The notes: generated by a model not told the origin, from the sequence alone. A DNA stretch of 64,000 bases from Rhizobium rhizoryzae (GCF_011046895.1 NZ_CP049249.1:124001-188000), one strand, 5' to 3'; counted from the first letter of the stretch, positions 52,099-61,740 are shown. Numbers and translations: made by a program.

Positions 52099-55000
52099 AT
52101 GAATATTTCCCGCTTTTTTATCGACCGGCCTGTTTTCGCGGCCGTCTTGTCGATCCTTATCGTGATCGCCGGATTGATCGGTCTGCGATCTTTGCCGATT
52201 TCGGAATACCCGAATGTCGTTCCGCCTTCGATTGTCGTGAGGGCCACGTATCCTGGCGCCAACCCGACGGTCATTGCCGAAACGGTTGCCACCCCGCTCG
52301 AAGAGCAGATCAACGGCGTTGAAGACATGCTCTACATGTCCAGCCAGGCGACATCTGACGGCGTTCTGAACGTCACCGTCACGTTCAAGCTGGGGACCGA
52401 CCCTGACAAGGCCCAGCAGCTCGTGCAAAACCGGGTATCGCAGGCAGAGCCACGCCTGCCCGCCGAAGTGCGTGCCTTGGGACTGACCACGGTCAAGAGC
52501 TCACCGGATTTCATCATGGTGGTCAATCTGGTTTCGGATGTCGAGCGCTACGATATCACCTATCTTCGCAACTATGCGACACTGAACGTCAAGGACCGGC
52601 TGAACCGCATCCAGGGCGTCGGCCAGGTGCAGGTTTTCGGCGCTGGCGATTACTCGATGCGTGTCTGGATCGATCCCCAGAAGGCTGCCGAACATGGTCT
52701 GGCGGCAAGCGACGTCTCTAATGCCATCCGGAGCCAGAACGTACAGGCCGCCGCAGGCACGATTGGCGCATCGCCAAGCCAGCCGGGGGTCAACCTGCAG
52801 CTCAACGTCAACGCTCAGGGTCGTCTGCGTTCGCCGGAAGAGTTCGGAAACATCATCGTCAAAAGCGGTGCCAACGGAGAAATCACGCGTCTGCGAGACG
52901 TCGCGCGGATCGAACTCGGTGCCGCCGACTACTCGTTGCGCTCGCTGCTTGACGGTCGCCCGGCTGTTGCTGTCGCCGTGCTTCAGGCACCGGGCTCCAA
53001 TGCCATCGAGATCGCCGATAACGTCAAGGCGACGATGGATCAGCTTCAGCTCGCAATGCCGCAGGGCGTCAAATACGAGATCGTCTACGATACAACCAAG
53101 TTCGTACGTGCCTCAATCGAAAAGGTCGTTGATACCCTGCTCGAGGCGATTGCCCTTGTTGTCCTCGTCGTCATCGTCTTCCTCCAGACATGGCGTGCCT
53201 CCATCATTCCGTTGATCGCCGTTCCCGTGTCGATCATCGGTACCTTCGCCGTGATGTATGCCTTCGGCTTTTCCATCAACGCGTTGACGCTGTTCGGCCT
53301 CGTTCTGGCGATCGGGATTGTCGTCGATGATGCCATCGTTGTAGTGGAAAACGTCGAACGAAACATCGAGAGCGGCCTCAGTCCGCGCGATGCAACCTAT
53401 AAGGCCATGAAGGAGGTTTCCGGCCCGATTATCGCGATTGCACTTGTGCTTGTTGCCGTGTTCGTGCCTCTCGCCTTCATCAGCGGCCTGTCCGGTCAGT
53501 TCTACCGCCAGTTCGCACTGACGATCGCTATTTCGACCGTCATTTCGGCCATCAATTCCCTGACGTTGTCCCCTGCGCTTGCAGCTCTTCTGCTCAAGGA
53601 CCACCACGCCAAAAAGGATTGGCTGACGAGGTTCATGGATGCGATCTTCGGATGGTTCTTCCGCGGCTTTAACCGTGCGTTCGGCGCTGCGTCCAATGGA
53701 TATGGGCGAACGGTCGGCGGGCTTCTGTCGCGCAAAAGCCTGGTCATGATCCTTTATCTGGCACTCGTGGGCGCGACCTACAGCATGTTCAGCGCGGTGC
53801 CGAGTGGCTTCGTCCCGGCTCAGGACAAGCAATATCTCATTGGCTTCGCACAATTGCCCGATGGAGCAACCCTCGACCGCACTGAAACCGTGATCAAACG
53901 AATGAGCGATATTGCACTGGAACAGCCTGGCGTTGCCCATGCCATCGCTTTCCCCGGCCTGTCGATCAATGGTTTCACAATCGGCTCGAATGCGGGCATC
54001 GTCTTCGCTGTGCTGGATGACTTCGAGGAGCGCAAGTCGCCTGAGCTTTCAGGTGGTGCAATTGCCATGGCGCTGAACCAGAAGTTTGCCGGAATCCAGG
54101 ATGCCTACATCGCCATGTTCCCGCCGCCGCCCGTCAATGGGCTGGGTACCACGGGCGGCTTCAAGCTCCAGATCGAAGATCGTGCCGGGCTTGGAAAGCA
54201 GGCTTTGAATGAAGCTGCCAAGGCAGTTCTCGCAAAAGCCTATCAGACACCGGAACTGGCCGGAATATTCTCGAGCTTCCAGATCAATGTACCTCAGCTC
54301 TACGCCGATCTTGATCGTGCAAAGGCCGAGCAACTGGGCGTATCCGTAACCGATGTATTCGAGACGCTGCAGATCTATCTGGGCTCGCTCTATGTGAACG
54401 ACTTCAACGCGTTCGGGCGCACCTACAGCGTCAGAATTCAGGCAGATGCGAAATTTCGCGCCAAGCCGGAGGATATCGGCCAGCTCAAGGTTCGTTCTCA
54501 GTCGGGGCAGATGATACCGCTTTCGGCTCTTCTGAAGGTGGATGCCCAGACCGGTCCGGAACGCACGACCCGTTACAACGGCTTCCTGGCCGCAGACATC
54601 AATGGTGGTCCGGCACCCGGTTTTTCCTCCGGTCAGGCAGAGGCGGCGATCACCAAGATCCTGAATGAGACACTTCCCGCCGGTATCGAGTTCGAGTGGA
54701 CAGATCTGACCTATCAGCAGATCCTGGCCGGAAATTCCAGTATCGTCGTGTTCCCGCTCGCGTTGCTGCTCGTCTTCCTCGTTCTGGCTGCGCAATATGA
54801 AAGCCTGACCCTGCCGCTCGCCATCATCATGATCGTGCCGATGGGTGTACTCGCTGCATTGACAGGCGTCTGGTTGACCGGTGGCGACAACAACATCTTC
54901 ACACAGATCGGGCTGGTGGTGCTCGTCGGGCTTTCTGCGAAAAATGCGATCCTTATCGTAGAGTTCGCGAGAGAGCTTGAGTTCGATGGACGAACGCCCT

Positions 55001-55284
55001 TCCAGGCAGCGGTGGAAGCCAGCCGGTTGAGACTGCGTCCAATTCTCATGACCTCAATGGCCTTCATCATGGGCGTCGTTCCGCTCGTGCTTTCAACGGG
55101 TGCCGGTGCGGAAATGCGCGTTGCCATGGGCATCGCCGTCTTTTCAGGCATGATCGGCGTCACCTTCTTCGGGATCTTCATGACGCCTGTCTTCTACATG
55201 CTCGCCCGTTTGCTAACCGGCAGCCGCCCACTGCGGCAGCATGGTGAGGTGCCAGCTTCTCCGGGTTTCTCTCCAGCGGAGTAA
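52099..55284 (+). CDS. RND multidrug efflux permease, HAE1 (AcrB) family
   Basis: A 1061-residue inner-membrane proton-drug antiporter. The first segment (ISRFFIDRPVFAAVLSI) and TM4 with the proton-relay Asp pair (GIVVDDAIVVVENVER) are diagnostic; TM10 (GLSAKNAILIVEFA) carries the Lys. Two large periplasmic loops follow TM1 and TM7, and the length is normal. It forms the pump with the adaptor upstream (127-bp gap). Typical substrates are antibiotics, bile salts or plant phenolics; local LysR control is likely. Confidence 0.95.
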   Translation: MNISRFFIDRPVFAAVLSILIVIAGLIGLRSLPISEYPNVVPPSIVVRATYPGANPTVIAETVATPLEEQINGVEDMLYMSSQATSDGVLNVTVTFKLGTDPDKAQQLVQNRVSQAEPRLPAEVRALGLTTVKSSPDFIMVVNLVSDVERYDITYLRNYATLNVKDRLNRIQGVGQVQVFGAGDYSMRVWIDPQKAAEHGLAASDVSNAIRSQNVQAAAGTIGASPSQPGVNLQLNVNAQGRLRSPEEFGNIIVKSGANGEITRLRDVARIELGAADYSLRSLLDGRPAVAVAVLQAPGSNAIEIADNVKATMDQLQLAMPQGVKYEIVYDTTKFVRASIEKVVDTLLEAIALVVLVVIVFLQTWRASIIPLIAVPVSIIGTFAVMYAFGFSINALTLFGLVLAIGIVVDDAIVVVENVERNIESGLSPRDATYKAMKEVSGPIIAIALVLVAVFVPLAFISGLSGQFYRQFALTIAISTVISAINSLTLSPALAALLLKDHHAKKDWLTRFMDAIFGWFFRGFNRAFGAASNGYGRTVGGLLSRKSLVMILYLALVGATYSMFSAVPSGFVPAQDKQYLIGFAQLPDGATLDRTETVIKRMSDIALEQPGVAHAIAFPGLSINGFTIGSNAGIVFAVLDDFEERKSPELSGGAIAMALNQKFAGIQDAYIAMFPPPPVNGLGTTGGFKLQIEDRAGLGKQALNEAAKAVLAKAYQTPELAGIFSSFQINVPQLYADLDRAKAEQLGVSVTDVFETLQIYLGSLYVNDFNAFGRTYSVRIQADAKFRAKPEDIGQLKVRSQSGQMIPLSALLKVDAQTGPERTTRYNGFLAADINGGPAPGFSSGQAEAAITKILNETLPAGIEFEWTDLTYQQILAGNSSIVVFPLALLLVFLVLAAQYESLTLPLAIIMIVPMGVLAALTGVWLTGGDNNIFTQIGLVVLVGLSAKNAILIVEFARELEFDGRTPFQAAVEASRLRLRPILMTSMAFIMGVVPLVLSTGAGAEMRVAMGIAVFSGMIGVTFFGIFMTPVFYMLARLLTGSRPLRQHGEVPASPGFSPAE

Positions 55285-55297
55285 GTTGGCATCCATG

Positions 55298-55331
55298 CCG
55301 CGCGGGCTCTTCCCAGGAGAGGCCCGCGCGG
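55298..55331 (+). terminator. Rho-independent terminator of the RND operon
   Basis: Perfect 10-bp GC stem CCGCGCGGGC/GCCCGCGCGG with a 14-nt loop, followed by TAATCTATTTTT. It starts 14 bp after the RND permease stop and separates it from the convergent mannonate dehydratase-like gene. Confidence 0.75.
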
Positions 55332-55361
55332 TAATCTATTTTTAGGCAGGCCGCCGCCTGT

Positions 55362-56342
55362 TCAGAGGTGGCCGCGATCCAGTGCCTCCAGCAGGGCGGC
55401 AATATAGCCATAGCAGAAGCTAAAGGCGACGCCGACGGGATCGCGTCCCGATATCGTTGGAACATGATCGGGCATGATCATGTACTTATAGCCGACTTCC
55501 TTGTAGACCTTGAGCGAGCGAACCATGTCCATGTCGCCCTCGTCCGGGAAGGTTTCCATAAAGGACAGCTTGCCGCCGCGTATGTTGCGGTAGTGGACGT
55601 TGAAGATCTTGTCGCGGCTGCCGAACCAGCGAATGATATCGTCGATTTCGTCATGCGGATTGTCCAGCATTTCCCCGATCGACCCTTGGCAGAAGTTGAG
55701 GCCGTGGTAGGGGTTCTCGCGCATGAGCACAAACTTCTTCAGACCTTCCACGGTGCCCAGAACGCGGGTTACCCCTTTGTAGCCGGGCGGCGTGTAAGGA
55801 TCATGCGGATGGCAGGCCAGACGAACGCGATTGCTTTCGGCTACGGGCACGACGCGTTCCAGGAAGTAGTCTATCCGCTCCCAGTTCTCGTCTTCGGACA
55901 AGACGCCTGCAAGGCCCGGCGCAGCGTTCGGGTTCGCTTTTTCCCAGCGCCACGCCTCGTTCAGTGAGCCGCCGCGGCCTCGCTCCATCTCTGTGCGGGG
56001 AATGCCAATGAGGTTGAGATTGTATTTCGCTGCGGGAATGCCCGCTTTCGCAATGTTTTCGATCATGCGGCATACGGCATCTATCTGACGGTCGCGATCT
56101 GGTCCGGCCAGAAGAATATCCGGATAGGATGCCTTTTCGATCGGCTGCGAAGGCAGTGGCAGCTGGATCATATCCAGGATCAGGTCAAAGCTCTCGACCT
56201 TGTCTCTGTGCCGCTCGATATCGTTTAGCGTCCAGCTGGCCGGGTCTCCTGGCGGATCGGCGCAGATGTGTTTCAGTCCCAACTGCGCCCAGACGCGAAA
56301 ATCATCGTCGTCCCGGGCCGTGACCTGTGTACCAACATACAT
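55362..56342 (-). CDS. Mannonate dehydratase (UxuA)-family TIM-barrel protein
   Basis: A 326-residue protein of the UxuA / xylose-isomerase-like barrel family. Metal-ligand segments include RLACHPHDPY, LNFCQGSIGEM, FNVHYRNI and IMPDHVP. True UxuA is about 390-400 residues, so this is a shorter relative often seen in sugar-acid or lactone catabolism. It may dehydrate or isomerise a sugar acid. It is the last gene of the operon containing FAH and cyclase genes (164-bp gap to FAH), so its link to them is weaker. Confidence 0.82.
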   Translation of the reverse strand: MYVGTQVTARDDDDFRVWAQLGLKHICADPPGDPASWTLNDIERHRDKVESFDLILDMIQLPLPSQPIEKASYPDILLAGPDRDRQIDAVCRMIENIAKAGIPAAKYNLNLIGIPRTEMERGRGGSLNEAWRWEKANPNAAPGLAGVLSEDENWERIDYFLERVVPVAESNRVRLACHPHDPYTPPGYKGVTRVLGTVEGLKKFVLMRENPYHGLNFCQGSIGEMLDNPHDEIDDIIRWFGSRDKIFNVHYRNIRGGKLSFMETFPDEGDMDMVRSLKVYKEVGYKYMIMPDHVPTISGRDPVGVAFSFCYGYIAALLEALDRGHL

Positions 56343-56399
56343 TTCGAATTCATCCCTGCTGAAGATGCGTAACTGACGGCAGCGCCTTACGGAGCCGGA

Positions 56400-56434
56400 A
56401 CTGGCGGCGCGCGCTACACTGGCGGCGCGCCGCC
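56400..56434. repeat. Direct repeat and GC palindrome between UxuA-like and FAH genes
   Basis: ACTGGCGGCGCGC occurs at 56400-56412 and again at 56418-56430. The second copy runs into the perfect 14-bp palindrome GGCGGCGCGCCGCC (56421-56434). It is after the FAH stop and may act as a terminator or mRNA-end structure. Confidence 0.5.
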
Positions 56435-56506
56435 TGTCACTCTAAGTCTGCCGTTTAGATAAGTCATCCATGATATGATGCGGGATGCCACCAAATAGCG
56501 GGCAAT

Positions 56507-57484
56507 TCAGAGCACGCTGACAGTCTGGTCGATCGCGCCGAAAAGCGGCTGGCCGCCGGGTAGTCTGGCCTCCATGCGGACATATTCTCCGTTACGCATG
56601 AACGGAGTCGAAGCTTGACCATGATCCAGGATCTCGATGCCCCGCCGCTCCGCTATGCACGAAGAGCCGACTTCGCGGTAAGTTGCGTTGGACACTGTGC
56701 CGGAGCCAATAACCGTCCCGGCGACGAGATCGCGAGAATATGCCGCATGTGCGACGAGACGATCGAAACCGGCGGACATTGCGTAACCGTTTGCCGCCCC
56801 GAACCTCTCTCCCCGAAAATCGACTGCCAGATCGATATCCAGCTGGTAGTCACGCCAGGATGCACCGAGTTCGTCTGGCGTCACGGCGACAGGCGCCATT
56901 GAGCAACGAGGTTTGCAACGCAACACACCGAAGCCCGTCTTCATCTCATGCGGACCGATCGCTCTCAGGCTCCAGTCATTGATCTGCACGAGCAGACGGA
57001 TGTGGCGACCCGCCTGTTCAGGGCTCACACCCATCGGAACCTTGTCCACGATCACGCCGAATTCACCTTCGAAGTCGATTTGGTCGTCCTCTCTCGGGAA
57101 GACTGCTGTTTCGGTGGGAGCCAGAAAGCGGTCGGAAATCCCCTGATACATGAGAATGGTGTCTGGATTGCCCTGCTTTGCATCGAAGCCAAAGACCGAC
57201 GCCAGCAGATCGCCATGGCTATCAAAGGCCGATCCATCCAGCCATTGCCAGGCGCGGGGCAGTGGCGCCAGCGCTGACGTCGGCTCAAATGAAAACGCAG
57301 TCTTGGCCTGCCCGCTGTTCAAGGCGCTGGATTGTGCTTCCAGATGAGGGATCAAGGCGTCCCAGTTTTCGAGCAATGACTGAAGAGTTGTGCACGCCTC
57401 GGCGGCCACGGCAAAGGCATTGTCACGGGAAATGAGATGAAGGCGGCCATCGGGGCTGCCATCAGGCAAAGTGGCGAAACGCAT
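56507..57484 (-). CDS. Fumarylacetoacetate hydrolase family protein (long form, second paralog)
   Basis: A 325-residue FAH-family enzyme, the same length as its paralog at 24625-25602. It has the E-x-E ligand (FEGEFGVIV), the Asp of QINDWSLRAIGP and the GSGTVSNAT turn. ATG 57484 follows AAAGGA. Likely hydrolyses a fumaryl- or acyl-pyruvate-like acid. It is 22 bp downstream of the second cyclase gene, so the cyclase-FAH pair has been kept or duplicated together. Confidence 0.9.
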   Translation of the reverse strand: MRFATLPDGSPDGRLHLISRDNAFAVAAEACTTLQSLLENWDALIPHLEAQSSALNSGQAKTAFSFEPTSALAPLPRAWQWLDGSAFDSHGDLLASVFGFDAKQGNPDTILMYQGISDRFLAPTETAVFPREDDQIDFEGEFGVIVDKVPMGVSPEQAGRHIRLLVQINDWSLRAIGPHEMKTGFGVLRCKPRCSMAPVAVTPDELGASWRDYQLDIDLAVDFRGERFGAANGYAMSAGFDRLVAHAAYSRDLVAGTVIGSGTVSNATYREVGSSCIAERRGIEILDHGQASTPFMRNGEYVRMEARLPGGQPLFGAIDQTVSVL

Positions 57485-57506
57485 TGGATTTCCTTTTGAA
57501 GTTCGA

Positions 57507-58286
57507 TCAATGGGATTCGTCGAGAATTGCGACGGGACGACACCAGCCGGCTGACGCGGCCTTCACGTTGACTGGAAAGCAGATGACATCGAAGCCGGTC
57601 GACGGAAGCGTCTCCAGATTGCCGAGTTTTTCGATATGGCAAAAGACGCACTCGGCTCCGGCCTTATGGCCCTCCCAGAAAAGGGAGTAGTCTCCCGTTT
57701 CGCGAATCCGCTCCATCTGGGAGGCTATCGGCGCATCCCAACTCCATCCGTCGGTGCCGCAGACCTTCATGCCGCGCCCGGTCAGCCATAGAGTTGCCTC
57801 CCTGCCCATTCCGCACCCGGCGGAGACATAATCATCTTGGCCATAGCGTTCGCCTGCGCGCGTGTTGACAAGGACGATATCACCGGGCCTCAGATCATGG
57901 TCGATGCGTGCCAGTTCCTGCTTCACCTCTGCAGCAGTCACAACATGGCCGTCGGGCAGATGGCGGAAATCCAGCTTCACGCCTCGGCCCATGCACCATT
58001 CCAGCGGTACCTCATCTATGGTGAGGGCCCGCCTGCCGTTATCCATGGTCGGGTGATAGTGCCACGGTGCATCCATATGCGTGCCGTTATGCGTTGTGAT
58101 AATGCATTTTTCAGCCGCGGCACCCTTGCCTTCCAGCTGTGAGCTGACTGGGATGCCGAAAATCTGCTCAAACTCGCGCGCACCCTGATCGTGTGCCATG
58201 TATTCGATTTTTGGACCAAGTCCGGGCGGGTCCGATGCTATGCCGCTCATAAGCGGTACGGATAGGTCAATGATGCGTTTGGCCAT
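57507..58286 (-). CDS. Cyclase family protein (PF04199), second paralog
   Basis: A 259-residue metal-dependent hydrolase with HNGTHMDAPWH as the metal motif. It closely resembles 22937-23704. ATG 58286 (AKRIIDLSVPL) is where the domain begins; in-frame codons up to 58370 have no similarity to the paralog. It lies between the FAH gene and the second ABC transporter's receptor gene. Role in opening an imported cyclic amide or lactone is inferred. Confidence 0.88.
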   Translation of the reverse strand: MAKRIIDLSVPLMSGIASDPPGLGPKIEYMAHDQGAREFEQIFGIPVSSQLEGKGAAAEKCIITTHNGTHMDAPWHYHPTMDNGRRALTIDEVPLEWCMGRGVKLDFRHLPDGHVVTAAEVKQELARIDHDLRPGDIVLVNTRAGERYGQDDYVSAGCGMGREATLWLTGRGMKVCGTDGWSWDAPIASQMERIRETGDYSLFWEGHKAGAECVFCHIEKLGNLETLPSTGFDVICFPVNVKAASAGWCRPVAILDESH

Positions 58287-58347
58287 GCGAATGTGTTTCC
58301 TTGATTGAAAAGGCTTGGAGATAGAGATGAATGCCCGCGATGCCTCC

Positions 58348-59295
58348 TCAGGGGCGGAACGGAATGACAACCTTGGTGAGGTCTACCGGTTCTGTGATGA
58401 GGCCCTGTTCCAGCGCAATCTTCTGCCAGAAGCCGAGGCTTTTGTTCGGGTCGAGGCGAAGATTTGTCAGGTTCGGCATGGGGATGTTTGCCAGCACGGG
58501 CAAAGGCAGCGACGTGTATTTCGCAATGGCAGCACGTGCTTCGCCAGGATGCGTTGCGATGAATGCCGCCGCTTCTTCAAGCGCGCGCTGCATGCCGGCA
58601 ATCGCCTCCGGATGGGACGAGGCCCATTCACCTGTCGTTGTCAAAAGTGCAGCTGGCGAGCCTGGTTCGATGACGCTCATATAGCTGCCGAGGATGGTGC
58701 CTGCTCCGCTCTCAACGGCGCGGCTTGCGAACGGATCCACCGAGGTGACCGCATCGACCTGCTTCGACCTGAGTGCGTCACCCGTTTGAGGCAGAATGAC
58801 TTCGACAATATTCATTTTGCCGCTATCGCCGCCGTTTTCGTCGACCCATTTCCGCATGACGACATCCAGAAGCCCTCCGATGCCCGGTACGCCTACTTTC
58901 TTGCCGCTCAGGTCTGCCGCTTTTCGGATTCCGCTGTCGGTGCCGACAATCAGGCTGGCAGCGGTGGAATCCGGGAAAATGTTTGTGGCAGCAAAAACGC
59001 GTAAATCCATACCGTTGTTGATGGCCTGCAGAATGACGGTTGGGGTCGGCAAGCCGACTTGCGCGGAGTTGGACAGGATCCCCGCCAGAAGAACCGAACC
59101 GTTCTGCGCCAGTTGCAGTTCAACCCGAACACCGTTCTTGTCAAAGAACCCCTGTTCTTTCGCCACGTATACGGCCACAAAGGGCGAAGCCGCAGTATAC
59201 AGAAGCTTCACATCCGTCTTTGCCTCATCGGCGTGAACCGTTGTAGCGAATGCCAGTAGCATCGACGCGGCTATGCCCCTCAGAAACTTCATCAT
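58348..59295 (-). CDS. ABC transporter substrate-binding protein, SsuA/NMT1-like (second paralog)
   Basis: A 315-residue periplasmic receptor with a signal peptide (about 1-22, ending TTVHA). Domain features: GFFDKNGVRVELQLAQNGS, GLPTPTVILQAINNG, GKKVGVPGIGGLLD, matching the paralog at 18237-19163. ATG 59295 follows GGGGGAG; longer in-frame readings run antisense-like through the permease gene and are rejected. Unlike the first ABC operon, the receptor is at the downstream end of the transporter genes. Confidence 0.92.
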   Translation of the reverse strand: MMKFLRGIAASMLLAFATTVHADEAKTDVKLLYTAASPFVAVYVAKEQGFFDKNGVRVELQLAQNGSVLLAGILSNSAQVGLPTPTVILQAINNGMDLRVFAATNIFPDSTAASLIVGTDSGIRKAADLSGKKVGVPGIGGLLDVVMRKWVDENGGDSGKMNIVEVILPQTGDALRSKQVDAVTSVDPFASRAVESGAGTILGSYMSVIEPGSPAALLTTTGEWASSHPEAIAGMQRALEEAAAFIATHPGEARAAIAKYTSLPLPVLANIPMPNLTNLRLDPNKSLGFWQKIALEQGLITEPVDLTKVVIPFRP

Positions 59296-59321
59296 GGTCT
59301 CCCCCCTCTTGAAATTGTGAA

Positions 59322-60086
59322 TTATCTGCGTTGCCAGCGTAAGAGATGATTTTGAAGGATGGACAATCCCGCGTTCGTCAGCAGGCCGATCAGACCGAGG
59401 AGGACGATGCCTGCAAATATGTTCGGGGAATTGAAGCGTCGCGCACCGTTGATGATGAGAGCACCAAGCCCGCCCTGTACGGTGATCATCTCTCCAACGA
59501 CCGTAAGGATGAGCGCAACGGTCAGTGCCAGACGCAATCCGCTGAGAATATCCGGCATCGAGGCAGGCAGAGCGATCTTCCAGGCAAAACTGAGACGTGT
59601 CATTCCAAGCGAGCGGGCCACCTCGCGCCTGCGGATATGCACGACGGAAATGCCATGAGCCGTGGTCAATAGAGCCGGCCACAAGGCACCGAATGCCACG
59701 AGAATCAGGATCATCGTATCGGATAGGCCAAAGAGCAGGATTGCCAATGGCGCAATGGCAGAGGCGGGAAGAGGACGTATCGCCTCGAACATCGGCAGGA
59801 TGAAGATCCGCGCTCGCTCCGAAAGGCCGATCACAACGCCAAGTGCGATGCCGGTCAAAGAGGCCAGAGCCCAGCCGAGCGCCATGCGGCGAAGCGTGAG
59901 AAGAGTATCCGCCCACAGAGATCCGTTCGAGAACCCCTTTTGCAGAGCGGCCCATGTTCTGTCCGGACCGGGAAAGAAGGCCTTGGGGAGAAGCTGCGCA
60001 TCTGCAACCATCTGCCATGCCAAAATCAGGCCTGCGAAGACCAGACAGGAGCCGAGCGACCACGCAAACTTTTCGACCTTGGTCAT
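59322..60086 (-). CDS. ABC transporter permease, SsuC/TauC-type (second operon)
   Basis: A 254-residue membrane protein, about six hydrophobic segments, coupling motif EVARSLGMTRLSFAWKIALP. It shares FFPGPDRTWAAL, RPLPASAIAPLAI and FGALWPALL with the permease at 14073-14840. ATG 60086 overlaps the next permease's stop (ATGA), with GGGAG upstream. Part of the receptor-permease-permease-ATPase set. Confidence 0.9.
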   Translation of the reverse strand: MTKVEKFAWSLGSCLVFAGLILAWQMVADAQLLPKAFFPGPDRTWAALQKGFSNGSLWADTLLTLRRMALGWALASLTGIALGVVIGLSERARIFILPMFEAIRPLPASAIAPLAILLFGLSDTMILILVAFGALWPALLTTAHGISVVHIRRREVARSLGMTRLSFAWKIALPASMPDILSGLRLALTVALILTVVGEMITVQGGLGALIINGARRFNSPNIFAGIVLLGLIGLLTNAGLSILQNHLLRWQRR

Positions 60087-60835
60087 TGTGCTTCGCTCCC
60101 TCGCTTTGGAAACAGAAACTTCTCGATCTGCAGAAAAAGCCAATTCACAAGCCAGCCCAGGAGGCACACCAGGAAAAGAGTTGCAAACATGTCCGCCGGT
60201 CGCAGTGACTGACCTGCCTTGATCAGCCGGTTGCCCAGACCGATCGGATTGGCAGCGATTTCCACGGTGATGGCGACGATCAGCGCCAAGCCGGCCGCCA
60301 GGCGAAGCGCAATGAAGACACGTGGAATGACTGAAGGAATGACGATCTTGTTGATGTAGCCATAAGTCGAGAGGTTCAATGCGCGGGCTACTTCCGAAAG
60401 TCTCGGCGCAATTTGTCCGACCGCGCTTTCCGTCAGTATCAGCATCGGAAAGAAGGTCGCGAAGGCCACAATCGCAATTTCCATCGTGTAGCCGAAGCCG
60501 AAGACCAGAATGGCGATCGGTGCGAGCGCGATTGCCGGAACCGGTCGAAGCACTTCGATTGTGAGACGTAGCAACCGCGAGGCCGGAGGCAGCAACCCGA
60601 GGCTGATGCCTGTTGCAAATCCGAGCATTCCCCCGACGAGCAGGCCCAAGGTCGCGGCAGCGACGGTGTCCCGCACGTCCAACCAGAGAGATGGGCTCAC
60701 AATGGCAGCCACAAGAGCAGAGGCGATCTCGACCGGTGCGGCAAGACTGTCACTCCTGATGCCGTAGATCAGAGCCAGGCCCTGCCAGAGGACGATGAGA
60801 CAAACAGGGACATAAAGGCCACGTAAGCTCCTCAT
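60083..60835 (-). CDS. ABC transporter permease, SsuC/TauC-type (partner subunit)
   Basis: A 250-residue membrane permease with coupling motif EVARALNLSTYGYINKIVIP and the end segments ANPIGLG and RPADMFA shared with 14837-15607. It overlaps both neighbours by ATGA, showing tight translational coupling with the ATPase and the other permease. Confidence 0.9.
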   Translation of the reverse strand: MRSLRGLYVPVCLIVLWQGLALIYGIRSDSLAAPVEIASALVAAIVSPSLWLDVRDTVAAATLGLLVGGMLGFATGISLGLLPPASRLLRLTIEVLRPVPAIALAPIAILVFGFGYTMEIAIVAFATFFPMLILTESAVGQIAPRLSEVARALNLSTYGYINKIVIPSVIPRVFIALRLAAGLALIVAITVEIAANPIGLGNRLIKAGQSLRPADMFATLFLVCLLGWLVNWLFLQIEKFLFPKRGSEAQ

Positions 60836-61644
60836 TTCTCGTACCGCCAGACAAAGTCGAACAATTGTCGACGCAGGGTAACGAAGGCCTGGTTCTCCCT
60901 GGTTTCCAGTTGATCTCGCGGATGAGAGAGGCAGACAGGAAAATCTTCGGCAATGCGGCCGGGTCTTGGCTCAAGTGCGATAACCCGGTCACCGAGATAG
61001 ATTGCCTCTTCAAGATCATGCGTTACGAAAAACGCGGTGATACCCCTATCGCTGACGATCCGCAGCAGTTCGTCCTGAAGACGCTGGCGGGTCATTGCAT
61101 CGAGGGCCCCGAAGGGTTCATCCATCAGCAGAACGCTGGGGTTCTGTGCCAGACACCGGGCAATCTGTAGCCGCTGTTGCATGCCACCGGAAAGTTCCGA
61201 CGGGTAATGATGCGCATGCCCATGCAGACCAACAGTCTCCAGAAGATCAGCAATTCGTTCGCGACGCTCTTCCTTGGGTGTGCCTATTGCTTCGAGCGCT
61301 AAGGCGACGTTGCCCGCTACATCTCGCCACGGCAGAAGTGCGTTGGCATAATCTTGAAAAACAATCGCAATTTCCGGGGACGGTTGCATATGCGGCCTGT
61401 CGCGGTAAAGCACGAGGCCCTCGCTTGGCCTCTGCAGCCCGGCCAGCACGCGCAGCAAAGTCGTCTTGCCGCTGCCCGACGGGCCGATGACACAGACAAA
61501 CTCTCGCTCATGAAGGCTGAAATCGATATTTTTCAGTATCTCGATTGCACCGAAGCGCACCGTCGCCTGCTGCAACTGCAAGGCTACGCGTCGCTGCGCC
61601 TTGGATTCGGCCTCACCGGTCAGGCGAACTGCGTCCTGTTTCAT
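60832..61644 (-). CDS. ABC transporter ATP-binding protein, SsuB/TauB-type (second operon)
   Basis: A 270-residue ATPase: Walker A GPSGSGKTT, Q-loop VFQDYANALLPWRDVAGN, signature SGGMQQRLQIAR, Walker B VLLMDEPFGALD, H-loop FFVTHDLEEAI. I chose ATG 61644, which has GGAGG upstream; an in-frame ATG at 61716 lies within a palindromic promoter region. First gene of the ABC operon and paralogous to 15604-16431. Confidence 0.92.
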   Translation of the reverse strand: MKQDAVRLTGEAESKAQRRVALQLQQATVRFGAIEILKNIDFSLHEREFVCVIGPSGSGKTTLLRVLAGLQRPSEGLVLYRDRPHMQPSPEIAIVFQDYANALLPWRDVAGNVALALEAIGTPKEERRERIADLLETVGLHGHAHHYPSELSGGMQQRLQIARCLAQNPSVLLMDEPFGALDAMTRQRLQDELLRIVSDRGITAFFVTHDLEEAIYLGDRVIALEPRPGRIAEDFPVCLSHPRDQLETRENQAFVTLRRQLFDFVWRYEK

Positions 61645-61702
61645 TCCTTGCCTCCCAGCGTCCCGGACAACACTGGTAGGCGATTGCGACATATGTGTCG
61701 AA

Positions 61703-61740
61703 TGACTTGAAATCATTCAATGCATGATTTCTGATCATGC
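61703..61740. promoter_or_regulatory. Two adjacent T-N11-A palindromes ahead of the ABC operon
   Basis: GAATGA-N7-TCATTC (61700-61718) and GCATGAT-N5-ATCATGC (61722-61740) are both perfect dyads with LysR-type T-N11-A cores, placed 22 bp apart centre to centre, i.e. on the same DNA face. They lie just before the ABC ATPase start; the second overlaps the LysR stop codon. This is a typical recognition-plus-activation LTTR site for the regulator encoded immediately upstream. Confidence 0.62.

Noticed and set aside
56400-56434. Direct repeats as a transposon scar or target duplication
   Set aside because: Only 13 bp, 5 bp apart, no transposase or inverted ends nearby; a transcript-end structure is simpler.
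59296-60063. Upstream extension of the second receptor gene by 256 codons
   Set aside because: It runs through the permease gene in another frame, while a signal peptide and strong ribosome site mark the real start at 59295.
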